A stretch of 64,000 bases of DNA from Clostridiales bacterium (GTDB lineage Bacteria > Bacillota > Clostridia > Lachnospirales > Lachnospiraceae), in NCBI GenBank assembly GCA_020860565.1, contig JAJBUA010000033.1, positions 29,995 to 93,994 of the forward strand, in the 5' to 3' direction. The notes beneath the pieces were generated by a model. That model had not been told where the DNA came from. It did not search any database and worked only from the letters and a program-made list of their open reading frames with translations. Positions 28,619 through 38,501 of this stretch are shown here, in pieces. The translations under genes and the position numbers were made by a program. Within the stretch, counting starts at the first letter, position 1. Every line of letters starts with the position of its first letter.

Positions 28619-28681
28619 CTACTTACTCGCAATCGCTGCCTGCGCCGCCGCCAGTCTGGCAATCGGTACGCGGAACGGAGA
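28619..28681 (-). other. In-frame continuation of ppdK past its UGA codon
   Basis: Directly after the UGA at 28682-28684 the same frame continues for 20 sense codons, SPFRVPIARL then AAAQAAIASK, and ends at TAG (28619-28621). This is the conserved PPDK C-terminus with no further lesion. The UGA stands where PPDKs have Cys. A small hairpin GCCA-GAC-TGGC (28650-28660) begins 22 bases past the UGA. That is within the range of bacterial SECIS elements, but it lacks the usual conserved features and may simply reflect codon constraint. Confidence 0.8.
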
Positions 28682-31246
28682 TCAGGATACATAATCCAGT
28701 CCGAGTTTATGGCAGAACTCTACGGACGACGGATCTCCTCCGTGCTCGCCACAGATGCCCACATGCAGATCCGGACGGACGGATTTGCCCAGTTTCACTG
28801 CCATCTCCATCAGCTTGCCGACGCCGACCTGATCGAGTTTGGCGAATGGATCGTTCTCCAGAATCTTGGCATCATAGTAAGCGTTCAGGAACTTACCGGC
28901 GTCGTCACGTGAGAAGCCGTAAGTCATCTGCGTCAGATCGTTGGTGCCAAAGCAGAAGAACTCCGCTTCCTTCGCGATCTCATCCGCAGTCAGCGCCGCT
29001 CTCGGAATCTCGATCATCGTACCCACATGGTACTTCAGATCGGAACCGGCAGCCGCAATCTCCGCGTCCGCGGTTTCGACTACAGTCTTTTTACAATATT
29101 TGAGTTCCTTGATATCACCGATCAGCGGGATCATGATCTCCGGAACGATATCCCAGTCCGGATGAGCATTCTTCACGTTGATTGCCGCACGGATCACAGC
29201 CTTTGTCTGCATCACGGCGATCTCCGGATAAGTGACAGCCAGACGGCATCCGCGGTGACCCATCATCGGGTTGAATTCATGCAGGGCGTCACAGATCGCC
29301 CGAATCTCTTCTGCGGTCTTGCCCTTTGCCTTTGCGAGCTTCTCAATATCCGCCTCTTCGGTCGGTACAAACTCATGTAACGGCGGATCCAGGAAACGGA
29401 TCGTAACCGGGTTGCCTTCCATCGCCTCATAGAGCTTCTCGAAATCACCCTGCTGCAACGGCAGGATTTTCTCCAGTGCCACTTCTCTCTCCTCAACGGT
29501 ATCGGAGCAGATCATCTCGCGGAACGCGTCAATGCGGTCGCCTTCAAAGAACATATGCTCGGTACGGCAAAGGCCGATACCTTCTGCTCCCAGCTCGCGC
29601 GCCTTTTTCGCATCCGTCGGCGTGTCGGAGTTTGTGCGGACCTTCAATGTCCGGTACTCATCCGCCCAGGCCATGATCCGGCCAAATTCACCGGCGATCT
29701 TTGCTTCTACAGTCGGGATCGCACCGTCATAGACGCAACCGGTAGAGCCGTCGAAGGAAATCACATCGCCCTCATGATATTCTTTGCCAGCCAGCGTAAA
29801 TTTCTTATTTGCTTCATCCATCACGATATCTCCACAGCCGGATACGCAGCAGGCGCCCATACCGCGCGCAACTACCGCCGCATGAGAGGTCATGCCGCCG
29901 CGGACGGTCAGAATACCCTGCGAAGCCTTCATACCGGTAATATCCTCCGGCGAGGTCTCCAGACGGACCAGAACAACCTTCTCTCCTCTTGCCGCCCAGT
30001 TTTCCGCATCCTCAGCGGTAAAGACAATCTTACCGCAGGCTGCGCCGGGTGCCGCGCCCAGAGCCTTGGCAATCGGCGTCGCAGCCTTCAGAGCCGCAGT
30101 ATCAAAGGTCGGATGCAGCAGCGAATCCAGATTACGCGGATCAATCATCGCGACCGCTTCCTGCGGCGTGCGCATACCCTCGTCAACCAGATCGCAGGCA
30201 ATCTTCAAAGCCGCCTGAGCGGTTCTCTTACCGTTTCTTGTCTGCAGCATATACAGTTTACCGTGCTCCACCGTAAACTCCATATCCTGCATGTCTCTGT
30301 AATGGTTCTCCAATGTCGCGCAAACATCTTTAAACTGAGCGAACGCCTCCGGGAATTTTTCCTCCATCTCTGTGATGTGCATGGGGGTACGCACACCTGC
30401 CACAACGTCTTCGCCCTGCGCGTTCGTCAGGAACTCTCCGAACAGGCCCTTCGCTCCCGTCGCCGGGTCGCGGGTAAATGCAACACCGGTGCCGCAGTCG
30501 TCGCCCATATTGCCGAAAGCCATCGACTGCACGTTAACAGCGGTTCCCCAGGAGTACGGGATATCGTTGTCACGACGGTATACATTGGCGCGGGGGTTGT
30601 CCCAGGAACGGAATACCGCCTTGATCGCGCCCATCAGCTGCTCCCTCGGGTCATCCGGGAACGGAGCACCGATCTTGGACTGATACTCAGCCTTAAACTG
30701 GTTTGCCAGTACCTTCAGGTCATCCGCTGTCAGTTCCACATCCTGCTTTACGCCTTTTTCTTCTTTCATCTTGTCGATCAGCGCTTCAAAATACTTCTTT
30801 CCGACCTCCATAACAACATCGGAATACATCTGAATAAATCTCCGGTAGCAATCCCAGGCCCAACGGGGGTTGTTGGACTGTCTGGCGATGACATTGACAA
30901 CGTCTTCATTCAGACCCAGGTTTAAGATGGTATCCATCATACCCGGCATGGACGCGCGCGCTCCGGAACGCACTGACACCAACAACGGATTCTCAAAACT
31001 GCCGAACTTCTTGCCGGTAATCTCCTCCATCTTTACGATGTACTCATTAATCTGAGCCTGAATCTCATCGTTGATCTCGCGGCCATCCTCATAATACTGA
31101 GTGCAGGCCTCTGTCGTGATGGTAAAGCCCTGCGGAACCGGAAGACCGATATTGGTCATCTCCGCAAGGTTGGCGCCCTTGCCGCCGAGAAGGTTTCTCA
31201 TGCCGGCATCGCCTTCGGTGAATAAATATACCCACTTCTTTGCCAT
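28682..31246 (-). CDS. ppdK: Pyruvate, phosphate dikinase (ends at an in-frame UGA)
   Basis: Interconverts pyruvate + ATP + Pi and PEP + AMP + PPi; in anaerobes it often acts in glycolysis. The N-terminal ATP-grasp domain starts KKWVYLFTEGD. The phospho-His domain has GGMTSHAAVVARGMG, and the PEP-binding barrel has EIMIPL, FGTNDLTQM and the catalytic Cys in GICGEHGGDP. The reading frame stops after 854 residues at UGA, at a position corresponding to Cys854 of the Clostridium symbiosum enzyme (874 residues), and the normal last 20 residues follow in frame. Readthrough or selenocysteine would give 875 residues. GGAGG precedes the ATG. Confidence 0.95.
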   Translation of the reverse strand: MAKKWVYLFTEGDAGMRNLLGGKGANLAEMTNIGLPVPQGFTITTEACTQYYEDGREINDEIQAQINEYIVKMEEITGKKFGSFENPLLVSVRSGARASMPGMMDTILNLGLNEDVVNVIARQSNNPRWAWDCYRRFIQMYSDVVMEVGKKYFEALIDKMKEEKGVKQDVELTADDLKVLANQFKAEYQSKIGAPFPDDPREQLMGAIKAVFRSWDNPRANVYRRDNDIPYSWGTAVNVQSMAFGNMGDDCGTGVAFTRDPATGAKGLFGEFLTNAQGEDVVAGVRTPMHITEMEEKFPEAFAQFKDVCATLENHYRDMQDMEFTVEHGKLYMLQTRNGKRTAQAALKIACDLVDEGMRTPQEAVAMIDPRNLDSLLHPTFDTAALKAATPIAKALGAAPGAACGKIVFTAEDAENWAARGEKVVLVRLETSPEDITGMKASQGILTVRGGMTSHAAVVARGMGACCVSGCGDIVMDEANKKFTLAGKEYHEGDVISFDGSTGCVYDGAIPTVEAKIAGEFGRIMAWADEYRTLKVRTNSDTPTDAKKARELGAEGIGLCRTEHMFFEGDRIDAFREMICSDTVEEREVALEKILPLQQGDFEKLYEAMEGNPVTIRFLDPPLHEFVPTEEADIEKLAKAKGKTAEEIRAICDALHEFNPMMGHRGCRLAVTYPEIAVMQTKAVIRAAINVKNAHPDWDIVPEIMIPLIGDIKELKYCKKTVVETADAEIAAAGSDLKYHVGTMIEIPRAALTADEIAKEAEFFCFGTNDLTQMTYGFSRDDAGKFLNAYYDAKILENDPFAKLDQVGVGKLMEMAVKLGKSVRPDLHVGICGEHGGDPSSVEFCHKLGLDYVS

Positions 31247-31288
31247 TGGTTTTTCCTCCTGATTTGTAGTTTTCTATATCCCAGCTTT

Positions 31289-31316
31289 AGTATAGCATAC
31301 TTTTAAATGGCGTAAA
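31289..31316 (-). promoter_or_regulatory. Sigma-A-like promoter of ppdK
   Basis: On the minus strand TTTACG (31311-31316), a 16-base spacer and TATACT (31289-31294). The start site would be about 35 bases ahead of the ATG at 31246. Confidence 0.6.
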
Positions 31317-31344
31317 GTTTTTTTTTGAAAAATATAGGCAAAAA

Positions 31345-31896
31345 CTAGTCATATTGAATGCGTTTTTTTGTTTCTTTTGCGGAATCTTCGCTCACCAGCA
31401 GCCGCACCAGCTCCAGTCCCAGATCAATCGCGAATCCCAGTCCGCGGGCGGTCGTAATATTGCCGTCGGTCACCACTCCCTGTGTCGTATAAATACCTCC
31501 GCGAAATTCGCTCTCGCATCCCGGGAAACAGGTCGCCGTCTTTCCCTCAAGGAATCCATGCCGCCCCAGCACGACACCGGGAGCCGCACAGATCGCCGCA
31601 ATCCGTCTCCCATCTGTCTGCGCCTGTCTTAATCCATCAATTAACGGCTTACACGCTGACAGATGTTCCGATCCGGGCAGCCCTCCCGGCAGAAAGATCA
31701 CGTCTCCGTCTGAAAAATCCACATCCTCTACCACGGCATCCGCCTGAATGCGAATTCCGTGTGAACTGACGATCTCCTTACGCTGCTCCACCGATACCAG
31801 GATCGTTTCCACCTGATTTCGTCTCAAAATGTCAACCACACTCAGGCACTCCACTTCTTCTGTGCCATCCGCGATCATCGCGTATACTTTTGCCAT
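31345..31896 (-). CDS. DJ-1/PfpI family protein
   Basis: Small soluble protein of the ThiJ/DJ-1/YajL family, members of which act as glyoxalase-like or redox-linked enzymes. The reactive Cys sits in the nucleophile elbow AAICAAPGVVLG, and the partner Glu lies near the N-terminus in DGTEEVE. 183 residues is normal. The ATG at 31896 has AGGAGGAG ahead; the longer frame to 31986 is not supported. The stretch upstream (31946-31971) contains an inverted repeat, GCGGACCGCG with GCGATCCGC, without a T run. Substrate unknown. Confidence 0.9.
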   Translation of the reverse strand: MAKVYAMIADGTEEVECLSVVDILRRNQVETILVSVEQRKEIVSSHGIRIQADAVVEDVDFSDGDVIFLPGGLPGSEHLSACKPLIDGLRQAQTDGRRIAAICAAPGVVLGRHGFLEGKTATCFPGCESEFRGGIYTTQGVVTDGNITTARGLGFAIDLGLELVRLLVSEDSAKETKKRIQYD

Positions 31897-32075
31897 TCCA
31901 TCTCCTCCTACTGATAATAATTTTTTGTTTCTTTTAAATGATTTTGCGGACCGCGCACAAACGCGATCCGCTTGTTCATACCCCATGACCCGTCCGAAGT
32001 CAGTATGTCCTTGCGTGCGGGCACGCAGTCTATACCGCCGCCGTCCGGGACTTTCCTGGTAAACTTATTCTTAAA

Positions 32076-33464
32076 TTAAAAGCGAAACTTCTCTTCAAAA
32101 TAGCCCTTTAATTCCGCAATCGGAATTCTCACCTGCTCCATCGTATCACGGTCACGCACGGTCACCGCCTGATCCTGTTCCGACTCAAAGTCATACGTCA
32201 CGCAGAACGGCGTACCGATCTCATCCTGTCTGCGGTATCTCTTACCGATATTGCCTCTGTCATCATACTCACAATTATAGTATTTGCAGAGTTCTGTATA
32301 AATCCTTTCCGCGCCCTCATTCAGCTTCTTGGACAATGGAAGTACGCCGATCTTCACCGGAGCAATCGCCGGGTGGAAATGCAGTACGGTACGTACATCG
32401 CCCTCACCGATCTCTTCCTCATCATAAGCCGCACACAGGAATGCCAGCGTCACACGATCCGCTCCCAGTGACGGCTCGATCACGTACGGAATATATTTTT
32501 CCTTCTGTTCATCATCAAAATAGGTCATATCCTGACCGGAAGTATTCTGATGCTGGGTCAGATCATAGTCTGTGCGGTCCGCAATTCCCCAGAGCTCACC
32601 CCAGCCGAACGGGAAGAGGAATTCGATATCTGTGGTTCCCTTGCTGTAGAAGCAAAGCTCCTCCGGCGAATGGTCGCGCAGACGCATCTCATCTTCCTTA
32701 ATGCCCAGAGACAGCAGCCAGTCACGGCAGAAGCCTCTCCAGTACTGGAACCATTCCAGATCAGTACCCGGCTTGCAAAAAAATTCCAGTTCCATCTGTT
32801 CAAACTCGCGGGTACGGAAGGTAAAGTTACCTGGCGTAATCTCGTTGCGGAACGACTTGCCGATCTGTCCGATGCCGAAAGGTACCTTTTTACGGGATGT
32901 ACGCTGAACATTCTTAAAATTAACAAAGATGCCCTGCGCGGTCTCCGGACGCAGATAAACGGTATTCTTTGCGTCCTCTGTTACGCCCTGGAAGGTCTTG
33001 AACATCAGGTTGAACTGACGGATATCGGTAAAATCGTGCTTACCGCAGGACGGGCAGGGAATCTGGTTATCTTCGATATACTGTTTCATCTGCTCCTGAC
33101 TCCAGCCGTCGACGGTTCCCTCGATGGTAATGCCTTTTTCTTCCATATAATCTTCGATCAGCTTGTCGGCGCGGAAACGCTCTTTGCAGGCCTTGCAGTC
33201 CATCAGCGGGTCGGAAAAGCCGCCCAGATGTCCGGATGCCACCCAGGTCTGTGAATTCATCAGGATTGCGCAGTCAACACCCACGTTCCAGGGGCTCTCC
33301 TGCACGAATTTCTGCCACCAGGCGCGTTTGACATTATTTTTCAGCTCCACGCCGAGATTGCCGTAATCCCAGGTGTTGGCAAGTCCGCCGTATATCTCCG
33401 AACCCGGGTATACAAAGCCTCGGTTTTTTGCCAGAGCTACGATTTTTTCCATTGTCTTTTCCAT
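32076..33464 (-). CDS. glyS: Glycyl-tRNA synthetase (homodimeric type)
   Basis: Class II synthetase that charges tRNA-Gly; it is the single-chain type, not the two-gene alpha/beta type. Landmarks are [20 protein letters not shown] at the start, [22 protein letters not shown] (motif 2) and EPSLGADR (motif 3), then the anticodon-binding domain. 462 residues is normal. GAGG precedes the ATG at 33464; a second Met four codons on is possible. Its probable promoter overlaps the end of recO, so the transcript leader of about 250 nt contains repeat element B. I see no T-box motif. Confidence 0.97.
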   Translation of the reverse strand: MEKTMEKIVALAKNRGFVYPGSEIYGGLANTWDYGNLGVELKNNVKRAWWQKFVQESPWNVGVDCAILMNSQTWVASGHLGGFSDPLMDCKACKERFRADKLIEDYMEEKGITIEGTVDGWSQEQMKQYIEDNQIPCPSCGKHDFTDIRQFNLMFKTFQGVTEDAKNTVYLRPETAQGIFVNFKNVQRTSRKKVPFGIGQIGKSFRNEITPGNFTFRTREFEQMELEFFCKPGTDLEWFQYWRGFCRDWLLSLGIKEDEMRLRDHSPEELCFYSKGTTDIEFLFPFGWGELWGIADRTDYDLTQHQNTSGQDMTYFDDEQKEKYIPYVIEPSLGADRVTLAFLCAAYDEEEIGEGDVRTVLHFHPAIAPVKIGVLPLSKKLNEGAERIYTELCKYYNCEYDDRGNIGKRYRRQDEIGTPFCVTYDFESEQDQAVTVRDRDTMEQVRIPIAELKGYFEEKFRF

Positions 33465-33538
33465 CTCAGATTTCCTCTCTCCTCTTTTTTATCAGACAGG
33501 GAGTTATAACTCCTCTGTTCTTTATTGATGTTCCATCC

Positions 33539-33682
33539 GTCCGTGAGAGGAAAGAATATCTTCCGAGGACCGTTTGCACTTAGGTTTTCACGTAGCGGTA
33601 CTAAACTCACCGGAAAAACATCCGGTTCGTTAAGTGCCGACGTGAAAAATGTCCTCTACAGATATTCTTTCCTCTCACGGAC
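33539..33682 (-). repeat. Palindromic repeat element, copy B (144 bp)
   Basis: Same element as at 7924-8061, in the opposite orientation. Terminal inverted repeats of 23 bp are perfect, starting GTCCGTGAGAGGAAAGAAT. The core is 6 bases longer than in copy A and carries a small hairpin ACCGGA-TGTTTT-TCCGGT. GCACTTA and TAAGTGC pair perfectly here, while copy A has one mismatch in that pair. It sits between recO and glyS, inside the likely glyS leader. The surrounding gap (33465-33748) shows only this element, the promoter, and a small GGAGTT/AACTCC hairpin near 33500. Confidence 0.85.
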
Positions 33683-33722
33683 TACTTTGTTGGCAAAATG
33701 AGCATCCTTCCTCTCTCGCTGG

Positions 33723-33752
33723 ATTATAGCATGTCACCCGCCAATATTTCAA
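33723..33752 (-). promoter_or_regulatory. Sigma-A-like promoter of glyS
   Basis: On the minus strand TTGAAA (33747-33752), an 18-base spacer and a perfect TATAAT (33723-33728). The -35 overlaps the last codons of recO. Transcription from about 33716 would run through repeat element B. Confidence 0.65.
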
Positions 33753-34405
33753 TACCCGTCCTGCATCATCTTTAAAATTTCCAGAGAGTGAAAAGGATGA
33801 TCCAGAAATTTTTTCTTTAGGATTTCTATGTTCTCACTGAGTTCTTTCTGTGCGTCTTCCCGAAGGATAAATGTATACAGACGTTCCAGCGGCGCCGCTA
33901 TAATGTACTCCCATGCGTAGCGTGCTGAGTCGCCGGCCTGCCCCGGCGGCTGCTCGGTGTATTCTCCGTTGATGACCAGGATGCGCAGTTCAAAGATGCG
34001 CTGCACCAGTGCGTCGGGAAGTGCCGGTTTCAGGAGTGCGCGCATGGACTGGTACAGTAACAGCAATGTCTCCGATGCTTCGATCCCTTCTCTTCCGAAA
34101 TAGTCTGCCAGTTCCAGAAAGTAAGAGCCGTAGCATGCGGCCTCCATGTTTTCTGTGATTTCGGAAAAATAGTTCGAGATGTCTGCGGACTGCAGGTTAT
34201 AGGATTCCCGTCCTTCATAAAGGCGGAAACGGCCGAAAACAAACGGCCGGCAGACCGCCATCAGCGGATTTCCCGGGCGTTTGGCCCCATGGGCAAACGC
34301 AGTGATTTTTCCCCGCTCTTTTGTCAGGATCACTACCCTGCGGTCAGTCTCTCCCACCGGCGTGGATTTTAATACCATGCCGGTCAATTCCCTTGTTTCT
34401 CTCAT
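33749..34405 (-). CDS. recO: DNA repair protein RecO
   Basis: Recombination mediator that works with RecF and RecR to load RecA on SSB-coated DNA. The N-terminal OB fold shows TGMVLKSTPVGETDRRVVILT and GAKRPGN; a helical C-terminal domain follows. 218 residues is slightly short but complete. I take the ATG at 34405, which gives the family N-terminus; its ribosome site (AAGAG) is weak. The gene follows era by about 100 bases, and era-recO is a usual pair. Confidence 0.93.
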   Translation of the reverse strand: MRETRELTGMVLKSTPVGETDRRVVILTKERGKITAFAHGAKRPGNPLMAVCRPFVFGRFRLYEGRESYNLQSADISNYFSEITENMEAACYGSYFLELADYFGREGIEASETLLLLYQSMRALLKPALPDALVQRIFELRILVINGEYTEQPPGQAGDSARYAWEYIIAAPLERLYTFILREDAQKELSENIEILKKKFLDHPFHSLEILKMMQDGY

Positions 34406-34506
34406 AAGCACACTCTTGCCGCTGTCTCTCCCGGATCCCGTCCGGATCAATTAAAAATATTACCTTTTTACACCATATTTTCGGTAAAACCTGTATCAAC
34501 TGTAAT

Positions 34507-35436
34507 CTATCGGTTGTTCGGATCATAGCCATAATTTTTCATCAGGATCTCACTGTCACGCCATTCTTTGCGGATCTTGACCCAGACCTGGAGGTTTACT
34601 TTGGTTTCCATCTCCCGCTCCAGTTCCTGACGGGCCGCGGAAGCGATCTTTTTGAGCATCTGCCCGTTTTTGCCGATGATGATCCCTTTGTGGGTCTTCT
34701 TTTCACAGATGATCGTCGCATCAATATCAATGATGCCGTTTGGCCGCTCTGTCATCTTTTCGATCGTAACCGCGATTCCGTGCGGAATCTCTTCGTCCAG
34801 CATACGCAGTGCCTTTTCCCGGATTAACTCTGCCGCAATCTGGCGCATCGGCTGGTCGGTGACCACGTCTTCATCATAATACATCGGGCCGTAGGGAAGA
34901 TACTGGAAGATCAGCTTTAACAGCATATCCGTATTGTTTCCTTTTAACGCTGATACCGGTACGATCTCCGCGAAATCGCAGATCTTACGGTACGCATCGA
35001 TGAAGGGCAGAATCTCATCATGTTTTTTCAGGGTATCGACCTTATTGATCACCAGGATCACCGGGAGCTTCGATCGGGAGAGCTGTTCCGCGATATGGCG
35101 TTCGCCGGCTCCGATGAAGGTCGTCGGCTCCACCAGCCACAGGACCACATCGACTTCTTCCAGCGTACGCTCCGCGATATTTACCATATACTCGCCCAGC
35201 TTGTTTTTCGCCTTATGGATCCCCGGCGTATCGAGGAAGATAATCTGTCCGCGGTCATCGGTATAGACGGTCTGGATGCGGTCTCTGGTCGTCTGCGGTT
35301 TCTCTGATGTAATCGCGATTTTCTGTCCGATCAGATGGTTCATCAGCGTCGATTTCCCCACATTTGGCCGGCCAAGCAGCGCGGCGAATCCTGATTTTTT
35401 CTGTTCCTGCTGCAATTCTGTTCTGTCTTCTGTCAT
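34507..35436 (-). CDS. era: GTPase Era
   Basis: Ribosome-associated GTPase for 16S rRNA maturation. The G domain has G1 GRPNVGKST, G2 TTRDRIQ, G3 DTPGIHKAKNKLG and G4 NKVD. The C-terminal KH domain shows KGIIIGKNGQMLKKI. 309 residues is typical. AAGGAAG precedes the ATG. Its usual neighbour recO follows; upstream lies the M16C protease gene, 13 bases away, so they probably share a transcript. Confidence 0.97.
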   Translation of the reverse strand: MTEDRTELQQEQKKSGFAALLGRPNVGKSTLMNHLIGQKIAITSEKPQTTRDRIQTVYTDDRGQIIFLDTPGIHKAKNKLGEYMVNIAERTLEEVDVVLWLVEPTTFIGAGERHIAEQLSRSKLPVILVINKVDTLKKHDEILPFIDAYRKICDFAEIVPVSALKGNNTDMLLKLIFQYLPYGPMYYDEDVVTDQPMRQIAAELIREKALRMLDEEIPHGIAVTIEKMTERPNGIIDIDATIICEKKTHKGIIIGKNGQMLKKIASAARQELEREMETKVNLQVWVKIRKEWRDSEILMKNYGYDPNNR

Positions 35437-35449
35437 AGCACTCTTCCTT

Positions 35450-38400
35450 TTATTCTTTTGAGAGATTTTTCACCTCTGCGAACATCTCCCGGTTTGCTTC
35501 GATCTGGCTTTCTGCTCCCACGACACACAGTGCACCGGTGGCAAGCACCGCGCGGATCTGCGCGGCAAGCGCCCGGATATCCTCTGCCGTCGCGTCAAGG
35601 ATCTGATCCCGCTCTGTCTGCATCATCTCCTCCGTCACTCCGGACAGATAGGCGGACAGGCCGCGGCTTCCCTTCAAAGACGGCGTAAGCGGCGTATCGA
35701 GATTGCTGATCGCGCCGATCACATATTTGGTCATATCTCTTTCATCCGGGTCAAAGGTCTCCAGATAATCCGCCACTCCCTCAAAGATCTCATTTGTCTC
35801 CTGCATATGCGGATCACGGTAGGATACCAGATAGCCCTCTCCGGATCTGCCAAATCCGCTCATGCAGCCATAGGCTCCTCCCTTGACGCGAATATTAATC
35901 CACAGATAATCATAATTCAAAATCACCTGCAGGATCTTAAATGCGCCGGTATACGCAAGCCCCCTGTCGCGGAAATTACCGCACCGGGCCACATAATTGA
36001 CCTGAGAGGAGGTCTTCAGGCCTTCGTTTCGATTGTATTTCTCATGTGTAAACGGATATCTTTCTTTGCTTCCCTCCGACAGGCAGTCCGTCAGCTTACG
36101 CAACGCCTCCGGCAGAGCTGCCCGTCCCGTCTCATCCGCCGTATAATTCACCAGAAGATTGGCACGGGTAAAGAGTCTCGCGGCTGTCTCCCGGCATTTG
36201 GCAATCACGTCTGTCTTTCTCTCATCAAAATGCACGGCCAGATCCTCAAGGAAACGATAATAGGTTGTGCCGCCGATCAGTTCATTGTAAGCCGCTGTCG
36301 GCGAAAAATAAGATGTTGCGCGGGAAACTGCGGTGCTGTGCCCGGAATTTTCCAGTTTCATCTTCGCGCGGGACCGGGTCTCAAGGATCACCTCTTTCAG
36401 CCGCTTTTCATCGCTGAAGTCCGTTCTCGTCAGGATCTCCGCCAGGATTTCAAAACCAAAATCCAGTTTCTCATACAATACGCGGATCCCGGCCGTAAAG
36501 GCTCCGGTAAAGTTTTCCGGTTCCGTAAGATTCGGATACGAGGTTACCGAGATATCCACGCCTCCGCTGTTTAAAAAGATCTCACTGGTCAGATCTGTAT
36601 ACGAATAATTGCTGGTATCCATACTGCCCAGAATGGACTTTAAAAGTCCCACATAGACAAGATCCTCCTGCGGCACCGCATCCGTGCGGAACAGACATTT
36701 CAGGTAGCCGATTCCGGATGTGAAATAATCCTGATACAGGATTTTGACTCCCTCTGCCTGATCCTCTCTCCAGCGGAAGGTCTCGGCCTGCCGGCTGATA
36801 TCCCCGCGGGTAAGCATCGGCAGCTTTTCCAGAACCTCCGGTGTATCCGGTGTGTCCTGAAATGCTTTTAACTCTTTTGTTCTGCGAATCAGATCCGCGA
36901 TCTCACCGGCGCTTAACGACGCCTGATACCCGGCCAGCTTCCCTGCCGTCCGTTCATCCTGCTCGTCCGTCAGGTTTTTCTTCGGACGCAGAATCACGAC
37001 CGCCTCAAACGGATTATCCAGCAGATATTCCCGGATCAGTCCCTCAAAATACTGTTCATCAACCGCCTTCTTTAAGAAATCAAAGGTCTCCTGATATTCC
37101 AGATGTATCATCGGATTGCCGTCATAAAGCCAGCTGTCCATACACTGCAGACCATACATCAGACCGCTGGGCGCAGAGCCGTAATCAGCTTCCCGATATT
37201 TAAATTCATAATAATTAATGCCGGCAAGAATACTCCGATGGTTGAAATCTCCCTCTGCCAGTTTTCTCAATGTTCCCTTTACAACGGAAAGGAATTCCTC
37301 TTTCTGTCCGGGATCCGCATCCTTGGCAATGACGGAAAAGTACGGCTGCAGGATTCCGCTCTCATATCCGCCCAGGATGTCCTGCCCGATCCCCGCGTCG
37401 ATCAGCGCCTGCTTTAGCGGCGCTCCGGGAGCATCCAGCAGCGCGTATTCCAGAATCTGAAAAGCCACATAAAGCTTCGCGTCAAGTACATTCCCCACAA
37501 CTGTATTTACAGAAAGATACGCCGCATTCTCCTCATCGTCGTCTCCGGTAATCGAATATTCAAACTCTCTCTCCACCGGCTCTGCAAACGGTTTCTGCAA
37601 AGGAATCACTGAATGGATTTCCTGTCTCTCATATGCGGAAAGGTATTCCCGGTCCAGCCAGTCCAGTCTCTCCGCCATATCCAGATCTCCATAAAGGTAG
37701 ATATAGCTGTTAGAAGGATGATAGTATGTCCGGTGGAAATTTAAGAACTCTTCATAAGATAACTCCGGGATGTGTTCCGGATCGCCGCCGGAGTCCCTGC
37801 CATAACAGTTATCCGGATAAAGCGTTGCCGAAATATCGCGGTCCAGCATACTTTCCGGCGAAGAATAGGCTCCCTTCATCTCATTATAAACGACTCCGTT
37901 ATAACGCAGCGGCCCATCCTCATCATCCAGTTCATAATGCCAGCCCTCCTGGCGGAAAATCTTTTCTTCTTTATAAATATTGGGGTGCAGGACGGCATCC
38001 ATATAGACATCCATCAGATTGCGGAAATCCTTTTCATTACAGCTTGCAATGGGATAGACGGTCTTGTCCGGATATGTCATCGCATTCAGGAACGTATTCA
38101 GTGAACCTTTTACCAGCTCAACGAACGGATCCTTCAGCGGGAACTTCTCCGAACCGCAGAGGACACTGTGCTCAAGAATGTGCGGAACGCCCGTATCCGT
38201 AGACGGCGGCGTCCGGAAGCCAATATAGAACACTTTGTTTTCATCGTCATTTGACAAAAGGAAAATGCGGGCGCCGGACTTTTTATGTTCCAGAATCACG
38301 CCCTCCGACTGCATCTCACGGATCGTCTTTCTCTCACAGATCCGATAAGCGTCCAATTTGTCCAATCCCGCCAGACGCGCCTTTTTTTCATCACTCATAT

Positions 38401-38485
38401 CTATGATATCATGAACTTCGTTCATGATCGCCATTCGCCGTTCGTCAAGAACATGCAGGCATGTTCTTTCCTCACTTTTGCTCAT
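35450..38485 (-). CDS. M16C-family zinc metalloprotease (presequence protease-like)
   Basis: Large two-lobed peptidase of the insulinase superfamily, subfamily M16C, resembling presequence protease and Cym1. The inverted zinc motif appears as HILEH (about residues 103-107), with the distal Glu expected in the following helix. The second half corresponds to the inactive partner lobe plus the M16C-associated domain. 1011 residues is close to family length (about 970-1040). No signal peptide is visible, so it is probably cytoplasmic. AAGGAG precedes the ATG. It lies between ydcF and era in one co-directional run. Substrate unknown. Confidence 0.93.
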   Translation of the reverse strand: MSKSEERTCLHVLDERRMAIMNEVHDIIDMSDEKKARLAGLDKLDAYRICERKTIREMQSEGVILEHKKSGARIFLLSNDDENKVFYIGFRTPPSTDTGVPHILEHSVLCGSEKFPLKDPFVELVKGSLNTFLNAMTYPDKTVYPIASCNEKDFRNLMDVYMDAVLHPNIYKEEKIFRQEGWHYELDDEDGPLRYNGVVYNEMKGAYSSPESMLDRDISATLYPDNCYGRDSGGDPEHIPELSYEEFLNFHRTYYHPSNSYIYLYGDLDMAERLDWLDREYLSAYERQEIHSVIPLQKPFAEPVEREFEYSITGDDDEENAAYLSVNTVVGNVLDAKLYVAFQILEYALLDAPGAPLKQALIDAGIGQDILGGYESGILQPYFSVIAKDADPGQKEEFLSVVKGTLRKLAEGDFNHRSILAGINYYEFKYREADYGSAPSGLMYGLQCMDSWLYDGNPMIHLEYQETFDFLKKAVDEQYFEGLIREYLLDNPFEAVVILRPKKNLTDEQDERTAGKLAGYQASLSAGEIADLIRRTKELKAFQDTPDTPEVLEKLPMLTRGDISRQAETFRWREDQAEGVKILYQDYFTSGIGYLKCLFRTDAVPQEDLVYVGLLKSILGSMDTSNYSYTDLTSEIFLNSGGVDISVTSYPNLTEPENFTGAFTAGIRVLYEKLDFGFEILAEILTRTDFSDEKRLKEVILETRSRAKMKLENSGHSTAVSRATSYFSPTAAYNELIGGTTYYRFLEDLAVHFDERKTDVIAKCRETAARLFTRANLLVNYTADETGRAALPEALRKLTDCLSEGSKERYPFTHEKYNRNEGLKTSSQVNYVARCGNFRDRGLAYTGAFKILQVILNYDYLWINIRVKGGAYGCMSGFGRSGEGYLVSYRDPHMQETNEIFEGVADYLETFDPDERDMTKYVIGAISNLDTPLTPSLKGSRGLSAYLSGVTEEMMQTERDQILDATAEDIRALAAQIRAVLATGALCVVGAESQIEANREMFAEVKNLSKE

Positions 38486-38501
38486 TATATCATCTCCTTA
38501 T

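Noticed and set aside
28440..28694. 84-codon plus-strand frame between holA and ppdK
   Set aside because: It is antisense to the conserved PPDK C-terminus and crosses the 12-bp hairpin; no ribosome site.
31946..31971. Inverted repeat upstream of the DJ-1 gene as a terminator of glyS
   Set aside because: The stem is good (GCGGACCGCG/CGCGATCCGC with one G-U), but no T run follows on the minus strand.
33465..33748. T-box leader of glyS
   Set aside because: The gap is filled by repeat element B, which also occurs between rsgA and prkC; the AGTACCGC in it is not in a T-box context.
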